Assembly (NCBI GenBank): GCA_016714765.1
Contig: JADKCF010000005.1
Coordinates: 186,001 to 250,000 of the forward strand
Length of the DNA: 64,000 nucleotides
Source: Saprospiraceae bacterium
GTDB lineage: Bacteria; Bacteroidota; Bacteroidia; Chitinophagales; Saprospiraceae
Reading direction: 5' to 3'
Below the pieces are notes generated by a model. The model did not search any database. It saw only the letters and a program-made list of their open reading frames with translations, and was not told where the DNA came from. Shown piece after piece: positions 46,701 to 56,878 of the stretch; position 1 is the first letter of the stretch, and every line of letters begins with the position of its first letter. A program made the translations under genes and the position numbers.

Positions 46701-49700
46701 TAGCTATCAAAGAAGGAGTTGGTTCAGCATATCCATATTTTAGAAGCGGTAACATAACCACTCCAATCCACGGAGTATGTAATTACTATACAACTTATAG
46801 TGATGTAGAAATAGATGCATGTGGAGCACATTGCCATGGTAACAAAAAAGTAATCAGAACATGGCAAATCCTTGACTGGTGTAATGGAACAGTGACACCA
46901 TGTCAACAGATCATCAAAGCAATTGATACTGAAGCACCAACATTCATCGTAAAAGATACGATCATCAGTACAGCACCATGGTATTGTGAAGGCGACTTCT
47001 ATGTACCAAACCCATGGGAGCTACATGACAACTGTGATATCAACCCAACGTGGACAGTAAAATCATCAGTAGTAGGCGTACAGATCGTACCTGCATTATT
47101 GAATGGTGCACCACACCCGGTATATAAGTACAGAGCGATAGGCGTTCCAAAAGGATCGAGCCACCTGAAATATACAGCAACAGACTGTTGTGGTAATGAA
47201 GTGACCATCATCTCGTCTGTAACAGTAGTAGACAAGACACCACCGGTGCCAGTAGCTAAGCGCGACATCGTGATAGGCTTAGTAGGAGGATATGATGCCA
47301 CAGGCAAACCTGACGGAACGGCAAAATTGTACTCAGAAAGTATCGATAACGGAAGTTATGACAACTGTAGTGCAGTAAGACTGGAAATCAGAAGAGTGAA
47401 CAAAGGCGTGAAATCAGATAACGTTACAACAGATGCACCAAGTTGTGGTAACCTGGGTAATGGTAATCCACAATACAACAACAATATCACTTTCAACAAC
47501 AGACTGGCACCTAACCTTGGCAACAATATGCCATACAGCGCTGACGATACAGATGGTGGCTTGTTTGTGAAATTCTGTTGTGAGGACCTTACAAAAGCAG
47601 GTGCTGACTTTGACGGAGACGGAACATTAGACGTAGGATACCACATGGTGATCATGAGAGTATGGGATGATGGCAACATGGATGGAATCGTAGGAAATGC
47701 CGGTGACAACTGGAATGATACATGGGCAAATGTAAAAGTAGAGTGTAAAGTACCACCAGTAATTACATGTCCTGCAGATGCAACGATCCACTGTGACTGG
47801 GCTATCGAGAAATTCGTATCCAGCAGTGCCACCAAATCTATAGCAGGAGTAGACTTCCAGAAAACAGGAATACCTGAAGCATATGGAGTATGTACTAATC
47901 CAGAAATACAGTTCAGAGACAGAGAAGTAACAGATCAGTGTGGAATCGGCTTTATCGAAAGAACATTTGTGATCAAAGAGAAAGATATAGAAAGAACATG
48001 TGTACAGAGAATCACGATCTTACCAAGTACAAGTGCACAGCCATGGGTAACTAATTTCCCTGGTGACTGGGATAATATAGAGCAAATAGGCTGTGACGAA
48101 CCGACAGCTGCACAGATCAAAGCAAAGGCCCAACCAATGTAGGAGGACCATGTGATGTGATCGGTGTAAGTACAAAGATAGAGTTGTTCAACTTTGAAGA
48201 TGGAGTATGTAAGAAGTGGAAAGTAGAATACAAATATGTCAACTGGTGTACCAACGAAGAGAGAGGACCATTCTACAAATATTTCATGTACAGCGACGAA
48301 GCAGCTCCTGTAGTTACATGCAGAGATACGATGTATGCAGTAGATGTAAACTGTGAGTTGAAAGGTTTACAGTTGACCAATAAAGCTACCGATACAGGTG
48401 GATGTATAGACAATGGATGGTTGAAGTGGACAGTAATCGTAGACTTGTGGGCAGATGGAACAGATGACATCGAGTATACCTCGTTCATCGCACCAAACAA
48501 TGACGTAAGTAATATGAGGAATGGTAATTTCGATGCTATCAGAGATGATAACGAAAACGGAATACCGGATGTATATGTTGCACCTACAGCCAATGGAGCA
48601 GCGATACCTGCCAACAGCATTATCCTGCCTACTATAGCCGGCAAGATGAGCAATCACAAAGTAGCATGGAAAGTAACAGACGGATGTCACAACTTCGCTA
48701 CATGCCATTCATCATTCATGGTAGCAGACAAGAAGGCACCAACACCGGTGTGTGTACCATTGAGTACCGCATTGATGCAGGATCCAGACGGGATCAGGAC
48801 CATTGTTGCCAATGGTAGAATTGTGGGCTATCGACTTCATGAACAAGTCATATGATAACTGTACCGATGAAAGTGACCTGTTATACACATTTGACGACTG
48901 GGCACCAAGAATTGCCGATACAGTAATACAGACAAGATTAGTGAATGTAGACAAGGCACATTACTTCAACAGCAAAGGACAGGCAGTAGCAGCGTACCCT
49001 GCAAGATCTACTAATTCAGTAGAGAAAGCAGCAGAAGCATCATACCTTGCAGGTAACTTACAGTTGTGGATACCTGAAAACAGAAGCGCAGCCAAAGTAT
49101 GGGTATCAGGTGATATCGCACCGGGAGTTAAGAAGACAGTGGATGTACACGTGACAGTATGGGATAAGAAATTTAACCATGACTATTGCTGGACGACACT
49201 AGATCTCATCTATAATTCCGACCCAATTTTAGAATCAATCATATCAGGTAGCGTAGTTACAGCGAGCAATCAGCCAGTAAATAACGTAGCAGTTACCATT
49301 GATGCCAATATTACAGAGTATCCTAAGACAGTATCTACAGGGCTAGCTGGTACTTATGGGTTGACTGTTGGTACAGGAGAGGATTATCAGATAACGGCGA
49401 GCAAAGACGGAGATTACCTCAATGGAGTAAGCACACTTGACCTTGTATTGATTCAGAGACATATCCTGGGACTACAAGTATTCGATAGTCCGTACAAACT
49501 GATAGCAGCAGATGCTAACAACGATGGTAAAGTGACAGCAAGTGACTTGACAGACCTTAGAAAACTGATTTTAGGAATCACTAACGCTCTTCCTAAGAAT
49601 GCAAGCTGGAGATTCCCTATATCTGCACAGTCTATGGATGCGACCAATCCATTCCCATTTGTAGAGCAGATAGCTATCAGCCAGATACTTACAAATATGA

Positions 49701-50453
49701 GCAATCAGAACTTCGTAGCAGTGAAGATAGGAGATGTAAACGGAAACGTAAGCACCAACGTATCTAACCCTGCAGTAGAAGGCAGAAGCAACAGAAACGT
49801 AGTGATGGCAGTAGCAGAGCAGACAGTAGTAGCAGGTGAAGTGGTAGAAATACCGGTAACAGCAGCTAACTTCAGCGATGTAGCAGGATACCAGTTCACT
49901 ATGAATCTGAAAGGCGGAAGCTATGTAGGTGTAAATGCAGGAGCACTTGATATCAATGCAAGCAATGTAGGAGTGATAGCAGGAGATGTAGTAACGATGA
50001 GTTATGCATCAAATGAAGCAACAAGTATCAATGCAGGTGAAGTATTGTTTACGCTGATCGTAAAAGCTGACAAAGCAGGAAACGTAAGTGAAATGATCAC
50101 ATTGAACTCAGGCGTAACAGCAGCAGAATCATACAGCAGCGACCTTACAGTAGGTAAAGTAAGCTTAGATGTAAGAACTGCACCTGTAGCTGGAATCGAA
50201 TTGAATCAGAACGAACCAAACCCATTCAAAGGTCAGACCACAGTAAGCTTTGTAATGCCTGAGGCTGCCACAGCTACATTTGAGTGTATATGACGTGATT
50301 GGAAAAGTAGTGACAGTAAGAAACATCGATGCCAACAAAGGCTTGAACAGTGAAATCTTCACAAGAGAGCAATTAGGCGCAACAGGCGTACTTTACTACA
50401 CACTTAAGAGCGGTGACTTCACAGCTACAAAGAAAATGATCATAGTAGAATAA
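40749..50453 (+). CDS. Giant T9SS-exported surface protein with dockerin and cohesin-like modules, many frameshifts
   Basis: About 3,230 codons if the frames are joined. Order: signal peptide (about 1-22); a Cys-rich beta-domain (ANDLCSNATVISG); Fn3-like segment (near 41240-41500); Thr/Gly/Cys-rich repeats (42384-45800); PKD-like segment (45900-46100); a long HYR-like part with paired Cys and DxxAPxxxC linkers (46100-49150); a dockerin pair (DYLNGVSTLDLVLIQRHILG and ADANNDGKVTASDLTDLRKLILG, about 49410-49590); a cohesin-like sandwich (49800-50170); and a T9SS type A tail with NEPNPFKGQT. At least ten single-base shifts interrupt it. It is likely an adhesin or matrix protein. The overall reading is strong, the exact residues at each break are not. 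Confidence 0.75.
42384..43509 (+). repeat. Two tandem copies of a ~560-bp module
   Basis: Copy 1 (42384-42944) and copy 2 (42945-43509) are nearly identical in DNA. Copy 2 reads in one frame. Copy 1 differs mainly by single-base losses and gains, for example GGCGGCA for GGCGGGCA, CTTTTACC for CTTTACC, and CCGCAGG for CCGGCAGG. Each unit encodes a Cys/Gly/Thr-rich beta-domain of about 187 residues. Confidence 0.9.
43537..45018 (+). repeat. Two diverged copies of a VSGGGTI beta-module
   Basis: Segments 43537-43739 and 44818-45018 encode homologous modules of about 67 residues sharing TFTQTGG, GTWxVSGGGTI, GVFTP and GCFxATYTTPTG. They flank a region of different sequence (43740-44817). Confidence 0.8.
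45019..45800 (+). repeat. Three copies of an ~85-residue module in tandem
   Basis: Modules begin near 45040, 45310 and 45570, sharing NTCNTAI or NTCMSNF, GFTAQYSF or GFSVEYSI, PGCYTIKTRYV or PGCYTIIARYV, and a closing CGxxxAGT. The frame breaks between the first and second near 45283, where one C seems missing. Confidence 0.8.
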
Positions 50454-50476
50454 AAGATAGTTAAAAAATTGATGTT

Positions 50477-50518
50477 AAAGAGTCCATGTTTGATGTAATC
50501 AGGCATGGACTCTTTTTT
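50477..50518 (+). terminator. Terminator of the giant surface-protein gene
   Basis: AAAGAGTCCATG (50477-50488) pairs with CATGGACTCTTT (50504-50515) around a 15-nt loop, followed by T-rich sequence. Confidence 0.92.
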
Positions 50519-50638
50519 ATTGTGGATTGGTGTAATCTAATTAATTCTATCTGAGTCCTTATCAAAAGGTTAATGTTCATGTTAAATAATCTTAAAAATG
50601 TGGACTATTAGGCAGTTTTATGGTTATATTTATGATTG

Positions 50639-50646
50639 TACTTTTG
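50639..50646 (+). promoter_or_regulatory. -7 box of the lipoprotein gene (TACTTTTG)
   Basis: Exact TAnnTTTG match 19 bp before the ATG at 50665. It lies within the longer open frame and so supports the shorter protein. Confidence 0.5.
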
Positions 50647-50664
50647 ATTTATAAATATATTACC

Positions 50665-51201
50665 ATGCGAGTTTTTTTATATGTATTAGTTTTAATGTTT
50701 GTAGCTTCCTGTGCTCCTTCGCTTAGATATTACACAAAGGAAATCCATGATGACAGCCGATGGTCTGACAGTGAGTTAAGGAAAATTCAGTTTTATCTTT
50801 CGGGAGATATTATCCTTTGGAGAGATATCAACATGGGAGAATCTGTCATCACCAACGGTAAATTAAAAATGGTGGATGGTCGTAAAGTGGGAGAAGTAAT
50901 TATCAGACGTGGTACTCCTGGAGTATTCCTTTTTTCTCCTTCAAAAAACCATTATGCTATTAGTTTTGACCCTGAAAGTGATGCGAAGTATCTGGTATTT
51001 GGTCCATCTGACAAGGCAGGTGAACGATATGTACTGCTGGCTAAAGAATGGGGCAAAAGATATGGTAAAGTCACCTACGGTGATAAAATCTATCGTACAC
51101 CGGCCGAAAGTGCGTTTGCTTTTTTGATGGTCAATGTCACTAAAACGCAAACAACAAATGTAAAATCTGAGAGACCATCAGGTAGGCGCGTAGATAATTG
51201 A
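50665..51201 (+). CDS. Lipoprotein of unknown function
   Basis: 178 residues from the ATG at 50665. Signal MRVFLYVLVLMFVASC with lipid-bearing Cys16. The mature part is strand-rich, with RKIQFYLSGDIILWRDI and GKVTYGDKIYRTP; it looks like a compact beta-sandwich or barrel of Bacteroidota-specific type. I do not recognise a named family. It stands alone, convergent with pcm with an 8-bp gap. Confidence 0.7.
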   Translation: MRVFLYVLVLMFVASCAPSLRYYTKEIHDDSRWSDSELRKIQFYLSGDIILWRDINMGESVITNGKLKMVDGRKVGEVIIRRGTPGVFLFSPSKNHYAISFDPESDAKYLVFGPSDKAGERYVLLAKEWGKRYGKVTYGDKIYRTPAESAFAFLMVNVTKTQTTNVKSERPSGRRVDN

Positions 51202-51209
51202 TGTTTTCT

Positions 51210-51857
51210 TTAGAGCTGAACACCTTTCAGGAATGGTACAAATCTGTAATGACCAAATTTTTCTTTTGTAAGAGATCCATCTTCGTTTTTGGTGATTTTA
51301 AGCATAGTTTGAAGGTCTCCCTCGCCCAATGGAATAACCATGATACCACCGGTCTTGAGTTGTGCAATCAGTTTTTCTGGGATCTCGACTGCTCCGGCTG
51401 TTAAAAGAATTTTGTCAAATGGGCCAAATCTTGGAGCACCTTCGTAGCCATCACCAAAGAGTGTTCGGATGTTTCCATAACCTATGCTATGTAAAAAATT
51501 TTCTGTTTTGTCAAATAGCTTCTTCTGTCTCTCGATGGTGTACACTTTGGCTCCGAGGTAATAAAGTACACATGCCTGGAATCCAGATCCGGTACCAATT
51601 TCTAGAATAGTATCTCCTTTTTTAACATCCAGCAAAGCAGTTTGTATAGCTACTGTGTATGGCTGCGAGATAGTCTGATCAGCATCAATAGGAAAAGCCA
51701 CGTCTTTATATGCCCAATCTGCAAAAGTTTTTTCAAGAAAAAAATGTCTTGGTATATTTAAAAACGCATCAAGTATTTTCTCATCTTTGATGCCTTTAGA
51801 TTTGAGCTCATTGACGAGTTGCTGTCTGAGTCCCTTATGTCTGTGTGAGTCGACCAA
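51210..51857 (-). CDS. pcm: Protein-L-isoaspartate O-methyltransferase
   Basis: 215 residues. Family segments: IPRHFFLEKTFADWAYKDVAFPIDADQTISQP (parts near 35-65), the SAM-binding loop ILEIGTGSGFQA (about 84-95), and FDKILLTAGAVEIPEKL. It methylates isoaspartyl residues in aged proteins to start their repair, using SAM in the cytoplasm. Intact, monocistronic, with a -7 box TATATTTG on the minus strand at 51882-51875, 18 bp before the ATG. Confidence 0.96.
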   Translation of the reverse strand: MVDSHRHKGLRQQLVNELKSKGIKDEKILDAFLNIPRHFFLEKTFADWAYKDVAFPIDADQTISQPYTVAIQTALLDVKKGDTILEIGTGSGFQACVLYYLGAKVYTIERQKKLFDKTENFLHSIGYGNIRTLFGDGYEGAPRFGPFDKILLTAGAVEIPEKLIAQLKTGGIMVIPLGEGDLQTMLKITKNEDGSLTKEKFGHYRFVPFLKGVQL

Positions 51858-52181
51858 TTATTTTAAATTTTAGGCAAATATATTATATTTAATTACAATA
51901 TGAAAATGGAAGCCATCATTTTGCCTAATATAAGCTTAAGGAAGTATTAATTAAAACTGAGATGGTCACTTAGACCACATTAAGGGTTTTGTTTAAAATA
52001 ACTAAAAAGTATGGTAGGTTTCACACAATGGTGCATGTCTGTGTTTAACATTGTGGTGTTAGACATATTTTTTCACATCTTGAACCTAACTCTTTTGTCG
52101 GTGTTGATACAATAGTTCATTTTAAATACTTGAATGAAGTTTATTTTTATACTTTTACAAATCTATTAAAAAGTAATTTAT
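51858..52181. other. Intergenic region between pcm and the M12B protease
   Basis: 324 bp holding divergent promoters. Besides the pcm -7 box no gene, repeat or strong hairpin was found. Confidence 0.45.
51875..51882 (-). promoter_or_regulatory. -7 box of pcm (TATATTTG)
   Basis: Exact TAnnTTTG match on the minus strand, 18 bp before the pcm ATG. Confidence 0.55.
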
Positions 52182-55100
52182 ATGAAAATTTTTCAACTTC
52201 TGATGTTGTTAGCTTTTTTGCCATTGGCAGCTAGCTCACAGAGCCTGTGGAGTAAATCTGATGAAGCTAAGCTGAAAAGCATTAATCCATCATCACGAGA
52301 AATCATTCCCAACCGATATCACACCGTTGGTCTTGATTTTTCGCATATGTACGAAGTATTATCTGATGCGCCGAAAAGTTTTTCTGAGTTAAAATCTTCC
52401 ACTGTACCTTTGCCCATGGCAAATGGCAGTATGGCTGATTTTGTGATATGGGAAGCTCCGTTGATGGAAGCACCCCTCTCAGCCAAATATCCATCGATAA
52501 AATCCTATAAAGGGTATAAAAAAGACGATAAAAGTGTTGTGGCTCGTTTTAGTGTAGGACCAAATGGTTTTCATGCAGCAATCAAGACAGCAGAAGGATT
52601 GGCATACATTGATCCATATAGTACGGATTCGAAAAGTCAATACATAGTTTATTACACCTTTGATGACAGAAAAGATGATAACTTTAGCACCAATCTTTTA
52701 TGTGGTACTGCTGATAATTCGACACCTTATCATGCCGGCGCTAAATGGGGGACTACCCGTAAATTGGATGGCAAAATGGAACTTCGCAAATATAGACTTG
52801 CATTGGGTTGCACTGGTGAATGGGGAGCTGTGAGGGGAACAAAGGAAAAGGCATTGGCAGATATGGTCACTTTTGTTGAGCGAGCCAATATAGTATTCGA
52901 GACGGAACTGGCTATCACTGCTGTCCTTATAGCCAGAAATGATGAGTTGATATTTCTGGACGGGGGCTTGGATCCATACACCAATCCTGACAGAGGACTT
53001 GAAATTTTGGGTCAGAATACAAATATACTCAATGGTAGGGTAGGAAGTAGCTCTTATGAAATAGGCCATGTATTTTCAATATGTTATGATGTAGGAGGGG
53101 TAGCAGGCGGAAATATATGTACACCTGCCAAAGGTGCTGGAGTTACCTGCCACAATGGTAATGCGGTCAGCAATGGAATTGTATTGGTGTTTAATCATGA
53201 GGTTGGCCATCAGATGACGGCTGCACATACCTTTAATAATTGTCCGGGCCAGGAAGGCCAACAGTCATCATCAGGCTATGAACCAGGTAGTGGATCTACC
53301 ATTATGGCATATCCGGGAGCGTGTGGTACCAGCAATCTGGGAGTCGCCAGAGATGATTATTATCATGTAGCTTCGTTGGAGCAAATGTTGACATTTACTA
53401 ATTCTGAAGGTGCTGATGCCTACGACTGTGCGGAAAAAATCGATATTAATAACTTCGTTCCGGTCATATCGATGCCTTATACTAATGGTTTCAGCATACC
53501 CAAAGAGACTCCTTTTTTCCTGAAAGCCACGGCCATTGACGATAATGGTGACAATATGACTTATAATTGGGAGCAGTTTGATAATCAGACTTCCAGCCCG
53601 CTTGGGTCACCCACTGGCAATGCTCCCATATTCAGATCATTGCCTCCAGGTTCTAATTCTGCCAGATATTTTCCCAATGTGTCAAGGATATTAAACGGTC
53701 AGTTTACTGATAAAACCGAGTTGCTGCCTTCTTATGGAAGAGAAATGACTTTCAGATTTGTAGTGAGAGACAATAATCCATTGGGCAATGCAGCTGTATG
53801 GGAAGAAATGAAGTTTAAGGTAGCAGCTAATGCAGGACCATTCAAACTTACATATCCTGTACTGGACTATAAGTGGAAAATCGGTCAGGAACTCAACGTG
53901 ACCTGGGACGTTGCCGGGACAGACACAGCTCCTGTCAACTGTAAAACGGTGGATATCTATGTAGCTCTATCCAATAGCCTCGACTTCCAATCATCCAACC
54001 TTATTCTTGTATCCAAATCAACACCCAATGATGGGGTTGAAAAAATCATCGTACCAAATAAAGAGGCAATTCGTGCCAGAATAGTGGTGAAAGCTTCAGA
54101 CAATATTTTCCTTACTACAGGTTTGTATAATTCTAAAATAGATGTGCCTGAAACTCCTGCATTTTTTATGGATATAGCCGAACCTATCAAAAAAATATGT
54201 CTTCCAGAAAGTGTAGACTATTCTATCACTACGGCTGGTTTTGCAGGAATAAGTGAAAAAATCAAATTCGAGGTAGTTTCAGGCTTGCCTGATGGTGCTG
54301 TTGCAACTTTCAGCACACCTGAATCTACGGCAGGAGAATCCAATTCATTGAACCTGGATCTGAGCAATGTATCCGGTACAGCTAACTACCAGATAGTGGT
54401 AAGGGCCTTTGCTCCGGGTATAGATACTATTGAGAGGACTATACAGTTGGCTATCACGAGTACCAATTTAGATGATGTAAAATTGGTAGGCCCCGAAAAC
54501 GGATTGAGCGGTGTGGGACCAACACAAAAGTACCTTTGGGAAGAAAAATCTGATGCAACAGGTTACGAACTGGAAGTGGCCACATCTCCTGACTTTGCAC
54601 CAGAAAAAATTGTTATTAGCAAGAGTACTTCAATGCCTGGTTTAAATTCTAATACCTTTTTAGAAAAAGCGACTATATACTATTGGAGGGTAAGGTCCTT
54701 CAATGCTTGCAGAAATGGTACATGGTCAAAAACATTTGCATTTAATACAGAGGCCCTTGTTTGTAAAGTCAGTGAATCAGGTGACTTGAATATTGGGATT
54801 TCACCATCAGGTACACCAAAAGTCGAAGCTGAACTTAATATTTTTACAGAGGGTATTATCAGTGATGTCAACATAAAAAGTATAAAAGGCGATCACCAAT
54901 GGTCAGGAGATGTTGTAGCCTATCTGAATGCGCCGGATGGCAAAGAAGTATTGCTTTGGAACAGAAAATGCGGATCATCCAAAGGATTTAATGTTGGAAT
55001 CGACGATCAGTCCAATGAATTTTTCCAGTGTCCTATCAATACCGGAAGAATATATAGACCAGAATCGCCGCTTTCGGTATTGAACGGAAGTGCCATGAAA

Positions 55101-55799
55101 GGAAAATGGACATTACGGCTGGAAGACAAAGCGTCAGGAAATGGAGGGAAGCTTACTAATTTTAATTTGGAGTTGTGCTCAAGCCTGGCATTAAACCCAC
55201 CTGTTCTGACCAGAAATGAAACACTAAAGATTCATCCCAAAGACGCCAAAGATATTGACAGAGTGCTTTTGCTGGCTGAAGACACTGATAATAATGCTAA
55301 TGAGTTGACTTATACACTAGTATCAACGCCTTTAAAAGGTTTGTTGACTCTAAACGGTGCTCCTCTCTCAGTTGGAAATGAATACAGGCAGTTTGATATT
55401 GATAATTTTAAATTAAGATATTTGCACACAGCAGATGATGAGAGTGATGACTCTTTCAGTTTTGTGATCACAGATGGTAAAGGTGGCTGGGTAAGTATTA
55501 CAAATTTTGAGATAGATGTCGATGCAGCTGTTCCTTCCGGTATAGCTAATTCAGACAAAACCGAAAGAATATTGGTTTACCCAAATCCGGCCAATGATGT
55601 CATTCACATACTTGCTCCGGATAACATCGAAGGCCCTACACAATATGTCATAGTTGACTTGAATGGAAGGGCTGTGAGATCTGAGGAGGTGACTGGTTTA
55701 TTATCTATCATCGATATAGAGAGTTTTATCCCGGGTGTTTACTTGATAAAAATATCCACTCCATCAGGCGCAATAGTCAGAAAGTTTGTCAAGAAATAA
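52182..55799 (+). CDS. Secreted M12B (reprolysin)-type metalloprotease with P-domain and T9SS tail
   Basis: 1,205 residues. Signal peptide (about 1-19), a propeptide-like region to about 190, a catalytic domain with HEVGHQMTAAH (His339, Glu340, His343, His349), then beta-sandwich domains, an Fn3-like module (near 770-855), a proprotein-convertase P-domain (about 861-1003; DHQWSGDVVAYLNAPDG), a cadherin/CSPG-like repeat (about 1005-1118) and a T9SS type A sorting domain (about 1128-1205; ILVYPNPANDVIHI, ending KFVKK). It is exported through the outer membrane and attached or released; it likely digests extracellular protein. Intact, in contrast to neighbouring T9SS cargo genes. Confidence 0.92.
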   Translation: MKIFQLLMLLAFLPLAASSQSLWSKSDEAKLKSINPSSREIIPNRYHTVGLDFSHMYEVLSDAPKSFSELKSSTVPLPMANGSMADFVIWEAPLMEAPLSAKYPSIKSYKGYKKDDKSVVARFSVGPNGFHAAIKTAEGLAYIDPYSTDSKSQYIVYYTFDDRKDDNFSTNLLCGTADNSTPYHAGAKWGTTRKLDGKMELRKYRLALGCTGEWGAVRGTKEKALADMVTFVERANIVFETELAITAVLIARNDELIFLDGGLDPYTNPDRGLEILGQNTNILNGRVGSSSYEIGHVFSICYDVGGVAGGNICTPAKGAGVTCHNGNAVSNGIVLVFNHEVGHQMTAAHTFNNCPGQEGQQSSSGYEPGSGSTIMAYPGACGTSNLGVARDDYYHVASLEQMLTFTNSEGADAYDCAEKIDINNFVPVISMPYTNGFSIPKETPFFLKATAIDDNGDNMTYNWEQFDNQTSSPLGSPTGNAPIFRSLPPGSNSARYFPNVSRILNGQFTDKTELLPSYGREMTFRFVVRDNNPLGNAAVWEEMKFKVAANAGPFKLTYPVLDYKWKIGQELNVTWDVAGTDTAPVNCKTVDIYVALSNSLDFQSSNLILVSKSTPNDGVEKIIVPNKEAIRARIVVKASDNIFLTTGLYNSKIDVPETPAFFMDIAEPIKKICLPESVDYSITTAGFAGISEKIKFEVVSGLPDGAVATFSTPESTAGESNSLNLDLSNVSGTANYQIVVRAFAPGIDTIERTIQLAITSTNLDDVKLVGPENGLSGVGPTQKYLWEEKSDATGYELEVATSPDFAPEKIVISKSTSMPGLNSNTFLEKATIYYWRVRSFNACRNGTWSKTFAFNTEALVCKVSESGDLNIGISPSGTPKVEAELNIFTEGIISDVNIKSIKGDHQWSGDVVAYLNAPDGKEVLLWNRKCGSSKGFNVGIDDQSNEFFQCPINTGRIYRPESPLSVLNGSAMKGKWTLRLEDKASGNGGKLTNFNLELCSSLALNPPVLTRNETLKIHPKDAKDIDRVLLLAEDTDNNANELTYTLVSTPLKGLLTLNGAPLSVGNEYRQFDIDNFKLRYLHTADDESDDSFSFVITDGKGGWVSITNFEIDVDAAVPSGIANSDKTERILVYPNPANDVIHILAPDNIEGPTQYVIVDLNGRAVRSEEVTGLLSIIDIESFIPGVYLIKISTPSGAIVRKFVKK

Positions 55800-55846
55800 T
55801 TTGTCTTCAAGCAAACTATTTCTGACCGGTTTAAAGTTCTGTCCAT

Positions 55847-56743
55847 ATGATCGGGAATGATGTGAAAAAAGGTGTAACCTATATGGTTTTCGCATCATTT
55901 TGTTTTGCATTGACAGGTGCATGTGCAAGATATCTCAGTAAAGACATCAATGCTATAGAGTTAGTACTCTTTAGAAACCTGATAGGTGTAGTATTTATAC
56001 TTTATTCAGTGATTCGTAACCCTTTGGTCCAGACTGGGGGAAGACTCGCTTTACTTATATTCAGAGGTGTGATTGGGACTCTGGCTTTGTACACATTTTT
56101 TTACGGTGTTTCCAGGATTGGTCTTGCCGTTGCCATCACATATCAGCAAGCATATCCCGTTTTTTTGGCGATTGTATCTTATGTGTTCCTGCATGAAGAA
56201 CTCCAAAAGAGAGAATGGGCAGCTATATTCATTGGTTTTGCAGGCATCTGTTTTATTTTTATACCTTCCATAGACGTATCATCAGTGACATCCATGTCTG
56301 CAAAGTATCATGCAATCGGCCTCTCTAATGCCATCATGACAGGTATGGCATACCTTAGCATCAAAGGGCTAAGTGCATACTATGATACAAGATCCATAGT
56401 CTTGTCTTTTATGCTGTCCGGGATTATATTACCTGTATGTTCACTGGTTTTGGGTTCATTTATTACTTACAGTAAATTCGATTTTATCATCCAGAATTGG
56501 GACAGTCCATCCTTCGAACACTGGCCTGCCATTCTATTACTGGGTGTCGCTGCACTAATGGGCCAAATCTATCTTACCAAAGCATTTTCTTATCAGAGGA
56601 CGGGTGTGATTGCTGCCGTTGGGTATAGCAATATAGTATTTTCTATCATTTTTGGCACGATGCTGGGTGATGCTTTTCCTGATTTGCTTAGTTTGATTGG
56701 GATCGCTTTTATTATTACGTGTGGGGTGATAGTATCGGGGTAA
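55847..56743 (+). CDS. EamA/DMT-family transporter
   Basis: 298 residues with ten membrane spans in two repeats, the EamA layout. Typical segments: FASFCFALTGACARYLSKDINAIELVLFRN at the N-terminus and GVAALMGQIYLTKAFSYQRTGVIAAVGYSNIVFSIIFG near the end (parts). Family members export metabolites such as amino acids; this one resembles RhaT/YdcZ-like and S-adenosylmethionine-uptake-like DMT proteins, but the substrate cannot be told from sequence. Starts 47 bp after the protease gene. Confidence 0.88.
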   Translation: MIGNDVKKGVTYMVFASFCFALTGACARYLSKDINAIELVLFRNLIGVVFILYSVIRNPLVQTGGRLALLIFRGVIGTLALYTFFYGVSRIGLAVAITYQQAYPVFLAIVSYVFLHEELQKREWAAIFIGFAGICFIFIPSIDVSSVTSMSAKYHAIGLSNAIMTGMAYLSIKGLSAYYDTRSIVLSFMLSGIILPVCSLVLGSFITYSKFDFIIQNWDSPSFEHWPAILLLGVAALMGQIYLTKAFSYQRTGVIAAVGYSNIVFSIIFGTMLGDAFPDLLSLIGIAFIITCGVIVSG

Positions 56744-56878
56744 AACACCTTGAGCTAAAATAAACTATATACATAAATAATTTTTATATATTCCGTACAC
56801 ATAATGTATAATTTAACTAATTTTGCAACAGTGAAATATGATTGTTACGATTATATTTGAGCTTACAAGGATAAAGTA

